In this document: positions 7,976 through 15,401 of the stretch, piece by piece
Layout of the letters: every line of letters starts with the position of its first letter
Numbering within the stretch: position 1 is the first letter of the stretch
NCBI RefSeq assembly: GCF_003113895.1
Contig: NZ_BDUD01000001.1
Coordinates: 3,810,037 to 3,874,036 of the forward strand
DNA from: Nostoc commune NIES-4072
GTDB taxonomy: Bacteria; Cyanobacteriota; Cyanobacteriia; Cyanobacteriales; Nostocaceae
DNA: 64,000 nt
Direction of reading: 5' to 3'
Notes under the pieces: model-generated
Databases searched by the model: none
What the model saw: the letters and a program-made list of their open reading frames with translations, nothing else
Told to the model about the DNA's origin: nothing
Position numbers and translations under genes: made by a program

Positions 7976-8081
7976 GTCATTAGTCATTGGTCAATAGTCA
8001 TTAGTATTATTAAACACGAAAAATCGTGTATAACTACTAATGACTAATGACTCGAAATCCCCCACCTTCAAGCCGGGGGAT
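7976..8081. repeat. TGACTAA-type short tandem repeats and a GC-rich hairpin
   Basis: Copies of TCATTAGTCATTGG and its inverse ACTAATGACTAATGACT flank AAACACGAAAAATCGTGTAT, so the block can fold back on itself. At 8057-8081 a stem ATCCCCC/GGGGGAT encloses ACCTTCAAGCC, a shape often found at IS200/IS605-type right ends and also able to act as a terminator. The remainder of the gene-free stretch 7723-7975 is AT-rich and shows nothing else. Confidence 0.6.
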
Positions 8082-8115
8082 GAGTTAACCTCTCTACTGC
8101 CTGATTTTTAAATCC

Positions 8116-8274
8116 CTACCCTTGAAAGCTGCCTCCCCTGCTTATCCGAATCGTATTGGGCCCAAAAGTCAAATAACGCACAACCTCACGATCGCTAGCG
8201 TATTGATGAACTGCTTGCCAATCTGATTCTACAAAGTCTCGCAGTATGAGACGTTGGGTTTCTAGTGGTATCAT
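8116..8274 (-). pseudogene. Truncated GNAT N-acetyltransferase (5' fragment)
   Basis: The ATG at 8274 overlaps the murF stop (ATGA), so the gene was translationally coupled to murF. Residues 1-41 read MIPLETQRLILRDFVESDWQ followed by EVVRYLTFGPNT, a typical RimJ/RimL-type acetyltransferase start. At GPNT the sequence enters CAATACGATTCGGATAAG (8158 down to 8141), an end of the family B element, and the frame then runs 11 non-homologous codons to a TAG at 8116-8118. The acetyl-CoA-binding half is absent. This fragment is too short to be active. Confidence 0.8.
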
Positions 8275-9626
8275 CTGGAAAATTCTGCACGTAACTGATT
8301 GACTACCCGATCTAGCCCCACGGAATGAGCGGCTTTGAATAATAAACGATCGCCTGCTTGCACAAATGTCTTTAACCTAGCCACCAAATCAGCATGAGTT
8401 GCAAAGCACTCCGATGGAATACCTTTGGCACTAATAGCGATCGCTTCGGCATCTTGTCCATCAACCAAAACCAACAAGCCGTCTAAATTCAAATTTTTTA
8501 CTGTTTCTCCCACTCGCTGGTGCAACTGCTGCGATCGCTCTCCCAATTCTTTCATTGCACCCAACACAGCAATTTTCCGTTTTCCGGGTGTGTCTGCCAA
8601 TAATTGCAAGGCTGCGATCATAGCTTCTGGTGCAGCATTATAGGTTTCATCTAAGATTACCACATCGTTGGGTAAGGTAAATCGCTGCGATCGCCCTGTG
8701 GGCATATCCACCATTACACCTGCTTTAAGGCTTGCCCAATCGATCCCCAACACTTTTGCTACCGCTAAAGCTGCCAAGAAATTTGTTGCATTGTGACGAC
8801 CAGGTAAAGGTACAGGTAGTTGGATTCCGGCAACTTCTACAGTGTCGTTATCAATTAATTGTCCTTGGATATCCCCACCAGAAAAGCCGTAAGTTAAAAC
8901 TTCTCCGTGCCAAAATTTTGCTGCCGTGGACATTAATAAAGGATTGTCGTGGTTGAGAATTGCCACACTATCAGCAGACATTTCGGCTAACAACTCACAT
9001 TTTGCTTGTGCGATCGCTTCTTCCGAACCCAGTAATTCAATATGTGCCGTCCCTACATTGGTAATCACTCCAATTGTTGGACGTGCTATTTGCGTCAGTT
9101 CGGCAATTTGTCCCCTACCCCGCATCGCCATTTCAATCACGGCGTAGTCATTTTCTGCGCCAAGTTCTAGGAGAGTTTTCGGGACACCAATTTCGTTGTT
9201 GTAATTTCCATAAGTTTTGTGAACAAGCCCCTTAGTTCCTAAAACTGCGGCAATTAATTCTTTAGTTGTAGTTTTACCTACGGAACCTGTTACACCAATT
9301 ACAGGAATGTTAAAGCGATCGCGCCACCATCTGCCAATTTTCTGATATGCTTTGAGGGTGTCTTTTACTTGTAATACAGGAAGCCCCGGATTTTCGTATT
9401 CAAAATCCACAATTGCCACTATTGCACCCTTTGCGATCGCAGTTTGCACAAATTCGTGTCCATCAAACTTTTCGCCTCGTAAAGCTAGAAATACTTCACC
9501 CGGCTTCAGGGTACGGCTATCTGTTTGTATACCGTAACTTACTTGTTTTAAAGCATTTTCAGATAAGTTTACAGAACTGGCCAAAAGAACTTCAACCAGT
9601 TGGTTTAGGGTGGCAGAACAATGCAT
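8271..9626 (-). CDS. murF: UDP-N-acetylmuramoyl-tripeptide--D-alanyl-D-alanine ligase
   Basis: 451 residues, full length for MurF. The N-terminal UDP-MurNAc-binding domain (residues 1-95) carries VSYGIQTDSRTLKPGEVFLA and GHEFVQTAIAKGA. The central ATPase domain has the P-loop GVTGSVGKTTTKE (about 113-125) and NVGTAHIELLGS. The C-terminal domain has DETYNAAPEAM, GRSQRF and GAMKELGERS. It adds D-Ala-D-Ala to UDP-MurNAc-tripeptide in the cytoplasm, the last soluble step of peptidoglycan precursor synthesis. Its stop overlaps the start of the broken GNAT gene. No other mur genes are adjacent, as is usual in cyanobacteria. Confidence 0.96.
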   Translation of the reverse strand: MHCSATLNQLVEVLLASSVNLSENALKQVSYGIQTDSRTLKPGEVFLALRGEKFDGHEFVQTAIAKGAIVAIVDFEYENPGLPVLQVKDTLKAYQKIGRWWRDRFNIPVIGVTGSVGKTTTKELIAAVLGTKGLVHKTYGNYNNEIGVPKTLLELGAENDYAVIEMAMRGRGQIAELTQIARPTIGVITNVGTAHIELLGSEEAIAQAKCELLAEMSADSVAILNHDNPLLMSTAAKFWHGEVLTYGFSGGDIQGQLIDNDTVEVAGIQLPVPLPGRHNATNFLAALAVAKVLGIDWASLKAGVMVDMPTGRSQRFTLPNDVVILDETYNAAPEAMIAALQLLADTPGKRKIAVLGAMKELGERSQQLHQRVGETVKNLNLDGLLVLVDGQDAEAIAISAKGIPSECFATHADLVARLKTFVQAGDRLLFKAAHSVGLDRVVNQLRAEFSR

Positions 9627-9813
9627 AATTAATTTACAATTTAAAGTTCAAAATTATAAAATCGAATTATGGCATAATACTGCATTGAACCACAAGATTT
9701 ACGATTTTTTAAAAAGGTCTTATTTATAGATAAAGGCGTACTTATGTAGATACGCCTCTATAGCCGATTCATTTGTTGCCAAGATGTTTGAAAAATAGTC
9801 TACTCAATGCCTT

Positions 9814-10053
9814 TTAGTTAAAAGAGTTTGAGAGTTGATTAGGGTCTAGATTAGCAGGAAATAATAAAATTTCCTTGCCTTCTAAGTTTGCTTTTTGGTG
9901 AAGCAAAATTGCCTTTTCCAAAGAACAATATTTAATTGGAACCCATCTGTCGCTATAAAAGTAGACAGTTACTCGGCTCATTGCATACTCTTTCAACGGC
10001 AGTGGAAGAGACCAGGATGAGTCCCCAGTTTGAACCTTACCTGTTGAGTCCAT
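9814..10053 (-). CDS. Conserved small hypothetical protein
   Basis: 79 residues from ATG 10053, with GAGG 9 nt upstream. MDSTGKVQTGDSSWSLPLPL is followed by SRVTVYFYSDRWVPIKYCSL and EKAILLHQKANLEGKEILLF. The central part has the alternating hydrophobic pattern of a small beta sheet plus a helix. An internal ATG (AMSRVTVYF, residue 25) could be the true start, giving 55 residues. No function can be assigned. Confidence 0.6.
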   Translation of the reverse strand: MDSTGKVQTGDSSWSLPLPLKEYAMSRVTVYFYSDRWVPIKYCSLEKAILLHQKANLEGKEILLFPANLDPNQLSNSFN

Positions 10054-10183
10054 GCTTTGAACCTCAGTTATTAAGTATATATACTTTCACTCATCAGGAT
10101 GATTTGAAGTAACTGTCATAAGTAATAAGAAACTACCTTGAAATTGAATCTTTAGGTAAAAATAAGAATAATTACAAGTGAAG

Positions 10184-10361
10184 AAGGCAGGAGGCAGGAG
10201 GCAGGGGCAAGGGAGACAAGGGGACAAGGGGACTTAAATCAGAACTTGCAACAAGTGTTTCCCCTTGTCCCCAAGTCCTCTTTCCCATGCCCAATGCCCA
10301 ATTCCCAATACCCAATACCCAATGCCCATGCCCAATGCCCAATGCCCAATTCCCAATACCA
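10184..10361. repeat. Heptanucleotide short tandem repeats
   Basis: Runs of GGAGGCA and GGGGACAA units are followed, about 60 bp later, by CCCAATG / CCCAATA / CCCAATT units repeated about ten times. These are the STRR sequences typical of heterocystous cyanobacteria. They fill most of the gene-free interval 10054-10494 upstream of the first TspO-like gene; the two halves can pair. A TGAAGG...-containing AT-rich remainder precedes the gene. Confidence 0.8.
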
Positions 10362-10494
10362 TAATTTAAAATCCTGCCGAACGATGTGAAGGTTTCAAAC
10401 TCAGGGGTGATGAGTAATTAGCAACTAAATTGACAAAATCACACTATAGAAAGTGATATTAAGCGATAGATAGCGCTTGTAAAGGATAACGACC

Positions 10495-10968
10495 ATGATT
10501 AAATCTTGGATGGTGATTGGGGGTGTCGCTTTCTTAGTTGCTTTAGCAGCTAACGTAATTACACCTAGCGATCGCCAATGGTTCAAGCGCTTACAACGGC
10601 CGAGATGGCTAACTTTTGAGGGTGCGATTCCTATTATCTGGACTGTAATATTTATTTGCGGTGCTTGGTCAGCTTATATTGTCTGGGAAAAAGATCCAGG
10701 AAGCACCTCAACCTGGTTAATCATGGGTTTATACTTGCTTTTAGAAATTGTAACCATTGCCTATACACCTGTAATGTTTAAGCTTCGCAGCCTGAAAGTC
10801 GGTACAATTCTTGGTGGCACAGGTTTTATCATTTGTGCTTTATTGATACTTGCAGTTTTAGGTTTTTCTGGTTGGGCAGCACTATTACTAGTTCCTTATT
10901 TGCTGTGGAGTCCCATTGGTACTTATACCACTTGGCAGATGATCAGTCTCAATCCTCAAGATGCTTAA
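10495..10968 (+). CDS. TspO/MBR-like membrane protein, first of a tandem pair
   Basis: 157 residues; ATG 10495 has AAGGA 8 nt upstream. Five hydrophobic segments fit the five-helix TspO (peripheral benzodiazepine receptor-like) fold. Family signatures: FKRLQRPRWLTFEGAIPIIW after helix 1 (Trp and Pro-Arg-Trp positions) and LLVPYLLWSPIGTYTTWQMI followed by SLN at the end, matching the TspO C-terminal PYL-W-...-LN pattern. TspO proteins bind tetrapyrroles and take part in stress or redox responses; binding by this divergent copy is inferred. A paralogue of identical length follows 89 bp downstream, so the pair probably arose by tandem duplication. Confidence 0.8.
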   Translation: MIKSWMVIGGVAFLVALAANVITPSDRQWFKRLQRPRWLTFEGAIPIIWTVIFICGAWSAYIVWEKDPGSTSTWLIMGLYLLLEIVTIAYTPVMFKLRSLKVGTILGGTGFIICALLILAVLGFSGWAALLLVPYLLWSPIGTYTTWQMISLNPQDA

Positions 10969-11057
10969 GATTCGCACCAGGGAATGATTAAACATATAGC
11001 TTAAATTGTCAAACTTGCAGTGTATGACTTGACAAAATACACAAGCAGGAGTGCATT

Positions 11058-11531
11058 ATGATTCCATCTTGGATAATAATTGGGGCTGTAACTTTCTTCG
11101 TCGCCCTTGGTAGTTTCTTCATCACACCGCGTGATGTTAAATGGTTTGCAAATTTAAGTCGCCCACGTTGGCTAGTTTTTGAGCCGCTAATTCCGGTCAT
11201 TTGGACTGTAATTTTTGTTTGCGGTGCAGCTTCAGCTTATATTGTCTGGGAAAAAAATCCCGGAAGCCCAATTACTTGGCTACTAATGGCTTTATATCTC
11301 TTGGTAGAAATTATCACCGTTGCCTATATACCTACAATGTTGAGGTTTCGCAGCCTCAAAGTTGGGGAAGTTCTTGGGCTAATCGGTTTGATTTCAGGCG
11401 TTGTCCTCGCAATCAGCGTTTTGCCAATTTCTTTAACGGCGGCGCTGTTACTCCTTCCCTATCTAATTTGGACTCCCATTGGTACTTACACTACCGACGA
11501 ATTAAAAGAGTTAAATCCTTTAGATGCATAG
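11058..11531 (+). CDS. TspO/MBR-like membrane protein, second of a tandem pair
   Basis: 157 residues; ATG 11058 has AGGAG 7 nt upstream. It is colinear with the upstream gene along its whole length: WFANLSRPRWLVFEPLIPVI followed by WTVIFVCGAASAYIVWEKNP, and PYLIWTPIGTYTTDELKELN at the C-terminus. The ITPRDVKWF stretch matches ITPSDRQWF of its neighbour. The two proteins share well over half of their residues by eye, with the conserved Trp/Pro core kept. It is an integral membrane protein with five predicted helices. The pair may form homo- or heterodimers, as TspO proteins are dimeric; that is inference. Confidence 0.8.
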   Translation: MIPSWIIIGAVTFFVALGSFFITPRDVKWFANLSRPRWLVFEPLIPVIWTVIFVCGAASAYIVWEKNPGSPITWLLMALYLLVEIITVAYIPTMLRFRSLKVGEVLGLIGLISGVVLAISVLPISLTAALLLLPYLIWTPIGTYTTDELKELNPLDA

Positions 11532-11623
11532 TACCGCAGGGCGGAAGTAACGCAGTCGAAAGTCAAAAGTCAAAAGTATTATGAAATAAGCTCTTTAGGG
11601 ATTTTAAATAGTTGCTCTATTCG

Positions 11624-11757
11624 CAATACGGTTCGGATAAGGTTTTTTGATGACACGCTCTAGATCCAAAGACGCGATAAATCGCCGTCTTTACAATAAT
11701 CAGTCCTTTGTAGAGACGGCGATTTATCGCGTCTCTTGCCTTAACCGAACCGTATTG
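11624..11757. mobile_element. 134-bp MITE with 10-bp target duplication (family B, copy 2)
   Basis: The ends are CAATACGGTTCGGATAAG (left) and the inverse CTTAACCGAACCGTATTG (right). The flanks 11614-11623 and 11758-11767 are identical, GCTCTATTCG, a 10-bp target duplication. The interior differs completely from copy 1: it contains a long palindrome built from AGACGCGATAAATCGCCGTC and its inverse. It lies in the 11532-11879 gene-free interval between the convergent TspO-like and dipeptidase genes; the hairpin could terminate transcription from both sides. The rest of the interval (11790-11870) has AAAATCCAAAATC-type repeats. Confidence 0.88.
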
Positions 11758-11879
11758 GCTCTATTCGTACCGTAGCATACTAGTTTGAGATTTTGGATTG
11801 TTAAAGAGTTTCTGGTAATCGCATTAGATTGTTCAATCCAAAATTCAAAATCCAAAATCTAAAATTCTTCTGCCTGCAT

Positions 11880-12587
11880 CTATGTAAGACGCCCATAACG
11901 TGCTGTGACAGGATTGGCTGGATTCGATTGATTATTCAGCCAAGCCCACATTTGATCGCCAATAGAAAAATGCCACCACTCTCTAGGATTGCGTTGAAAG
12001 CCTGCTTTTAACATTACATTTTGCAATAACTGACGGTGAGCATGATAATTTTGGGCTTCTGGGCGATCGCTATTGGCATAATAATCTGGGTGCGATCGCT
12101 CTGACATTTCATCAATGGGCGAACCCATATTTACTATTTGCCCTGCATCATCTACTAGCGTCACATCCACCGCCGCACCTGTACTGTGAGGAGGGGGAGT
12201 TTTTTCATCCAAACTTGGTAAAGCCCAAATTGCATAAACCGCTTCCCAAATTTCTTGGCGTTGGTTTGGGGATAATTCCACATCAGTTAATCCCCTATCC
12301 CGCACTGCTTGAGCGAAGCTGTAATCTACCATAAACTGCTGGACTGCGATCGGGCGATAAGCATCAAAAATTTGGATACGCCAGTTTGGATGCAGCAGTT
12401 GAAGATAATTTTGCGCTTGGATCAATTTTTCAATAACGCTTTGACGAAGATAATAAGGGGAGCGATCGCCATAAGTAGCACCTAATTTTTCATAAGGATG
12501 GGGAGATTCCACCGCAAACAATTCTAAAGGAATCTTTATTAGCGGTTCACCACACTCAAAAATTGGGATTTGATGATAGGGCCTCAT
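11880..12587 (-). CDS. D-alanyl-D-alanine dipeptidase, VanX/DdpX family
   Basis: 235 residues. Peptidase M15D signatures are all visible: FDAYRPIAVQQFMVD with the transition-state Arg, HSTGAAVDVTLVD (the SxHxxGxAxD zinc motif in the form PHSTGAAVD), and EWWHFS with the catalytic Glu and the third zinc ligand His. The enzyme cleaves D-Ala-D-Ala into D-alanine. No signal peptide is seen, so it acts in the cytoplasm, most likely in dipeptide recycling rather than vancomycin resistance, as no vanH/vanA neighbours exist. It converges with the TspO-like pair. MurF, which consumes the same dipeptide, is 2.3 kb away. Confidence 0.9.
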   Translation of the reverse strand: MRPYHQIPIFECGEPLIKIPLELFAVESPHPYEKLGATYGDRSPYYLRQSVIEKLIQAQNYLQLLHPNWRIQIFDAYRPIAVQQFMVDYSFAQAVRDRGLTDVELSPNQRQEIWEAVYAIWALPSLDEKTPPPHSTGAAVDVTLVDDAGQIVNMGSPIDEMSERSHPDYYANSDRPEAQNYHAHRQLLQNVMLKAGFQRNPREWWHFSIGDQMWAWLNNQSNPANPVTARYGRLT

Positions 12588-12629
12588 GTGAATAATTCGT
12601 AATTCGTAATTATTACCTCATGCTCTACA

Positions 12630-12890
12630 TTAGGCAATTGCCAAATCATAATGTAAAACTAAAATTTCATCTGCTCTCAAAGTCGCCATTGCATATTCAC
12701 AGCCTTGGGTATCAGCAAACTCGACTAAATAATGATATTCTTCTTCTTGCTCATACACTTCTACAATTGTTCCAACTTGCCCACTAGGTAAGCTTTCGAT
12801 AGAAGTATAATCTTCTTCTATTAGTTGTAATCTCTCAATGGGAATGGGCTTGAGTGTAGCAATAGTATCCAAAGGTTTAACTTTTTCCAT
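12630..12890 (-). CDS. DUF4926-type small protein
   Basis: 86 residues, MEKVKPLDTIATLKPIPIER. The second half, LPSGQVGTIVEVYEQEEEYH then YLVEFADTQGCEYAMATL, is the small beta-barrel pattern of DUF4926 proteins (hydrophobic 'G-x-V-G-T-I-V' turn, then 'Y-x-V-E-F-x-D'), which are common in cyanobacteria next to toxin-antitoxin or mobile loci. The short N-terminal extension is variable. It reads away from the 21-bp tandem array, which begins about 45 bp upstream of its start and so lies in its promoter region. Function unknown. Confidence 0.72.
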   Translation of the reverse strand: MEKVKPLDTIATLKPIPIERLQLIEEDYTSIESLPSGQVGTIVEVYEQEEEYHYLVEFADTQGCEYAMATLRADEILVLHYDLAIA

Positions 12891-12936
12891 TTAACTATCA
12901 TAGTCCCCTCTCGAAGAGTCTATGGTGTACACACAA

Positions 12937-13146
12937 GTCCATTCGTTCAGAACACAAGGACTTTCGTCCAGAACACAAGTCCATTCGTTCAGAACACAAG
13001 GACTTTCGTCCAGAACACAAGTCCATTCGTTCAGAACACAAGGACTTTCGTCCAGAACACAAGTCCATTCGTCCAGAACACAAGTCCATTCGTTCAGAAC
13101 ACAAGGACTTTCGTCCAGAACACGAGTACATTCATTCAGAACACAA
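12937..13146. repeat. Minisatellite: ten 21-bp units of two alternating types
   Basis: Exactly ten 21-bp units. Type A is GTCCATTCGTTCAGAACACA plus A; type B is GGACTTTCGTCCAGAACACA plus A. The order is A B A B A B A' A B A'', where A' has CGTCC for CGTTC. Type B contains the dyad GGAC-TTTC-GTCC. Because the period is a multiple of three, frames stay open on both strands (heptads such as CVLNEWT on minus and RTQVHSF on plus), but none has a start signal or protein-like composition. The array fills the divergent spacer between the DUF4926 gene and the decarboxylase-family gene. Confidence 0.92.
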
Positions 13147-13282
13147 GTCTTTTTTGAGTCTTTGAGGGAATAGATTATTAGCGTTAGTTTCCCGGATTGT
13201 TCGCAGCCTGATTCCATCTATATCAGGTACTATTCAATCTACCTTAAACTGTTGACCATATTAACGGTTTGTTTCTTCAAAA

Positions 13283-14764
13283 ATGCTCAATCAAAAGCAA
13301 ACACCTTTATTAGATGCCTTAAAAGCCAATGCAGCAAGACTCCATGCACCTTTTTACACCCCAGGACATAAACAAGGTAAGGGAATTTCTCAATCTTTGG
13401 CTGATTTATTTGGTAAAGCCGTCTTTCGCGCTGATTTAACCGAATTAGCTGATTTAGATAATCTCTTTGCACCCCAAGGTGTTATTCAAGAAGCACAACA
13501 ACTAGCATCTGAGGCATTTGGCGCATCACAAACATGGTTCCTTGTCAATGGTTCTACCTGTGGGATTGAAGCAGCTATTCTCGCTACCTGTGGCACAGGT
13601 GATAAAATTATTCTGCCTCGCAATGTCCATTCATCTGCGATCGCTGGTTTAATTCTCTCTGGTGCAATACCAATTTTTCTCAATCCTGAATACGATTCAG
13701 TTTTAGATATTGCCCATAGCATCACGCCTAATGCTATAGAATCTGCACTCCAACAACATCCAGACACTAAAGCAGTGTTGACAGTTTACCCAACATATTA
13801 CGGCGTTTGCGGAAATTTGAGTGCGATCGCCAGCATTACCCATCAATATAATATTCCTCTACTTGTAGATGAAGCACACGGCGCTCACTTTGCCTTTCAT
13901 CCAGAATTACCCACTCCAGCCTTAGCCGCAGGTGCTGATTTAACTGTACAATCCATCCACAAAGTACTTGGTGCAATGACACAGGCATCGATGCTGCACA
14001 TTCAAGGTAACAGGATAGATGGCGATCGCATCAGTAAGGCTTTGCAACTCGTACAATCTACCAGTCCTAGTTATTTACTTTTAGCTTCTTTAGATGCAGC
14101 GCGTCAGCAAATGGCACTCCACGGAAAAATGCTGATGTCTCGCACTTTACAACTTGCTAATAAAGCTAGAACAAAAATCAGTCAAATTCCTGGATTATCT
14201 GTTTTACAGATTCCTGTTTATCAAGAGGTGTTGGGGGGATCTTCCGGCTTTGTAGCTTTAGATGAAACGCGATTAACTGTCACTGTTTCTGGTTTAGGTT
14301 TAACCGGATTTGAGGCAGAAGAAATTCTGGATGAAAAATTTGCTGTCACCGCCGAATTCGCTTCACTGCAACATCTCACCTTTATCATTAGCTTGGGCAA
14401 TACCCCAGCCGATATTGAGCAACTAATACAAAGTTTTACCATTCTTGCCAAAGAATATCGCCGAACCAACTTAACTTTTAAAAGCGATCTTTGGCAGGAT
14501 CTTTTTACTACACAGTGTCATGCTTTACATTTTTCTCCCCGTGAAGCCTTTTTTGCTGTAAGTGAAATATTACCTTTGATACAGACTAATCAACGCATCT
14601 GTGCCGAAATCGTCTGTCCCTATCCTCCGGGAATTCCCGTATTAATGCCAGGAGAACTCATCACCAAACCCGTTCTTGACTACTTGCAACAAATCCAGAC
14701 GATGGGAGGATTTATCAGTGGCTGCAATGACACTAGCCTCGAAACTTTGAAAGTTGTTAAATAG
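13283..14764 (+). CDS. Orn/Lys/Arg decarboxylase-family PLP enzyme
   Basis: 493 residues. Fold-type I PLP enzyme of the basic amino-acid decarboxylase family: HAPFYTPGHKQGKG near the N-terminus, FLVNGSTCGIEAAI in the phosphate-binding region, LPRNVHSSAI, VDEAHGAHF carrying the cofactor-binding Asp-x-Ala-His, and SIHKVLGAMTQAS with the Schiff-base lysine. The C-terminal domain ends with CPYPPGIPVLMPGE, typical of the short (about 480-residue) 'biosynthetic' subgroup without the wing domain of inducible decarboxylases. It would make cadaverine, agmatine or putrescine, feeding polyamine synthesis; substrate choice is not readable. The 21-bp array lies about 140 bp upstream of its start. Confidence 0.88.
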   Translation: MLNQKQTPLLDALKANAARLHAPFYTPGHKQGKGISQSLADLFGKAVFRADLTELADLDNLFAPQGVIQEAQQLASEAFGASQTWFLVNGSTCGIEAAILATCGTGDKIILPRNVHSSAIAGLILSGAIPIFLNPEYDSVLDIAHSITPNAIESALQQHPDTKAVLTVYPTYYGVCGNLSAIASITHQYNIPLLVDEAHGAHFAFHPELPTPALAAGADLTVQSIHKVLGAMTQASMLHIQGNRIDGDRISKALQLVQSTSPSYLLLASLDAARQQMALHGKMLMSRTLQLANKARTKISQIPGLSVLQIPVYQEVLGGSSGFVALDETRLTVTVSGLGLTGFEAEEILDEKFAVTAEFASLQHLTFIISLGNTPADIEQLIQSFTILAKEYRRTNLTFKSDLWQDLFTTQCHALHFSPREAFFAVSEILPLIQTNQRICAEIVCPYPPGIPVLMPGELITKPVLDYLQQIQTMGGFISGCNDTSLETLKVVK

Positions 14765-14915
14765 TGTACTAATTTAGCTTGAACGCCTAGAAGCCCCACA
14801 TCCTAGCGTTAACGGGACTTAGACAAAAATTAAGCCCAAATGTAACCTAAACTAGCTTTATAAGCAGCAAACACGTCACGATTCAAGTTCAACCAATCGA
14901 CAAATCGAAAAGACA

Positions 14916-15067
14916 TATAGGATTACTATTTGATTTTTGAACGGAATTAGGTATTGTAGAGTGTGTTAGAACGGAGTTCGTAACGCACTATTATCAAGGG
15001 TTTGATGCGTTACGCTGTCGCTAACACATCCTACAGATATTTTCAGAAATCAAACCGGATTCCTATA
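14916..15067. mobile_element. MITE-like element, family A, copy 2 (152 bp)
   Basis: Inverse orientation copy of the element at 306..459. It begins TATAGGATTACTATTTGATT and ends with the inverse of TATAGGAATCCGGTTTGATT. The interior shares GTAACGCACTATTATCAAGG-type sequence and GCTAACACATCCTAC with copy 1. It lies between the decarboxylase-family gene and a small RHH gene. The remaining parts of this interval (14765-14915 and 15068-15140) show nothing else definite. Confidence 0.75.
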
Positions 15068-15140
15068 GCTGTTCTAAACGCTTCTAAGGCTTCAATAAAG
15101 GTGTTCAAAGATTTATTAGCCCATTATCAAAAAAGCTACA

Positions 15141-15293
15141 GTGTCCAAAAGAGTAAGCGTTTCGTTGCCTGATTTGACTCATGAAAAATTACAGCGATGG
15201 GCTGATATTGAAGGTACGAGCCTTGCCGATTTAGCAGCTTATTTACTACGGCGTGACGTGGAACAAACTGAAAAAGAAGGTAAGCTTAACTAG
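15141..15293 (+). CDS. Small ribbon-helix-helix protein, candidate orphan antitoxin
   Basis: 50 residues with a GTG start at 15141: MSKRVSVSLPDLTHEKLQRW, then ADIEGTSLADLAAYLLRRDV. The N-terminal strand KRVSVSLPD, the following helix HEKLQRWADIEG, the turn T/S-L-A-D and the second helix LAAYLLRR form a complete CopG/Arc-type ribbon-helix-helix domain. Such proteins are DNA-binding autorepressors, often the antitoxin half of a pair. No toxin-like partner follows; a Uma2 gene starts 108 bp downstream. There is no convincing Shine-Dalgarno sequence, so the start is tentative. Confidence 0.68.
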   Translation: MSKRVSVSLPDLTHEKLQRWADIEGTSLADLAAYLLRRDVEQTEKEGKLN

Positions 15294-15401
15294 CCTAATG
15301 AAAAAAATAATCTCTGAAGAAAGGAGATAAATTTTCTAACCGAAAATCTAAATCAACAGACAATTAACAATGAAAACAGAACAATTAATAAGGATGACTA
15401 T

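Noticed and set aside
11201..11584. 127-residue frame overlapping the second TspO-like gene
   Set aside because: Out-of-frame shadow of a gene with clear TspO motifs and a good ribosome-binding site.
12937..13146. CRISPR array
   Set aside because: Units are contiguous without unique spacers and no cas genes are present; the same holds for 16221-16441.
12891..13217. Open frames on both strands across the 21-bp array (CVLNEWT or RTQVHSF heptads)
   Set aside because: The period is a multiple of three, so all frames without a stop in the unit stay open. No start signal, no domain, and the two strands are equally open. Annotated as a repeat.
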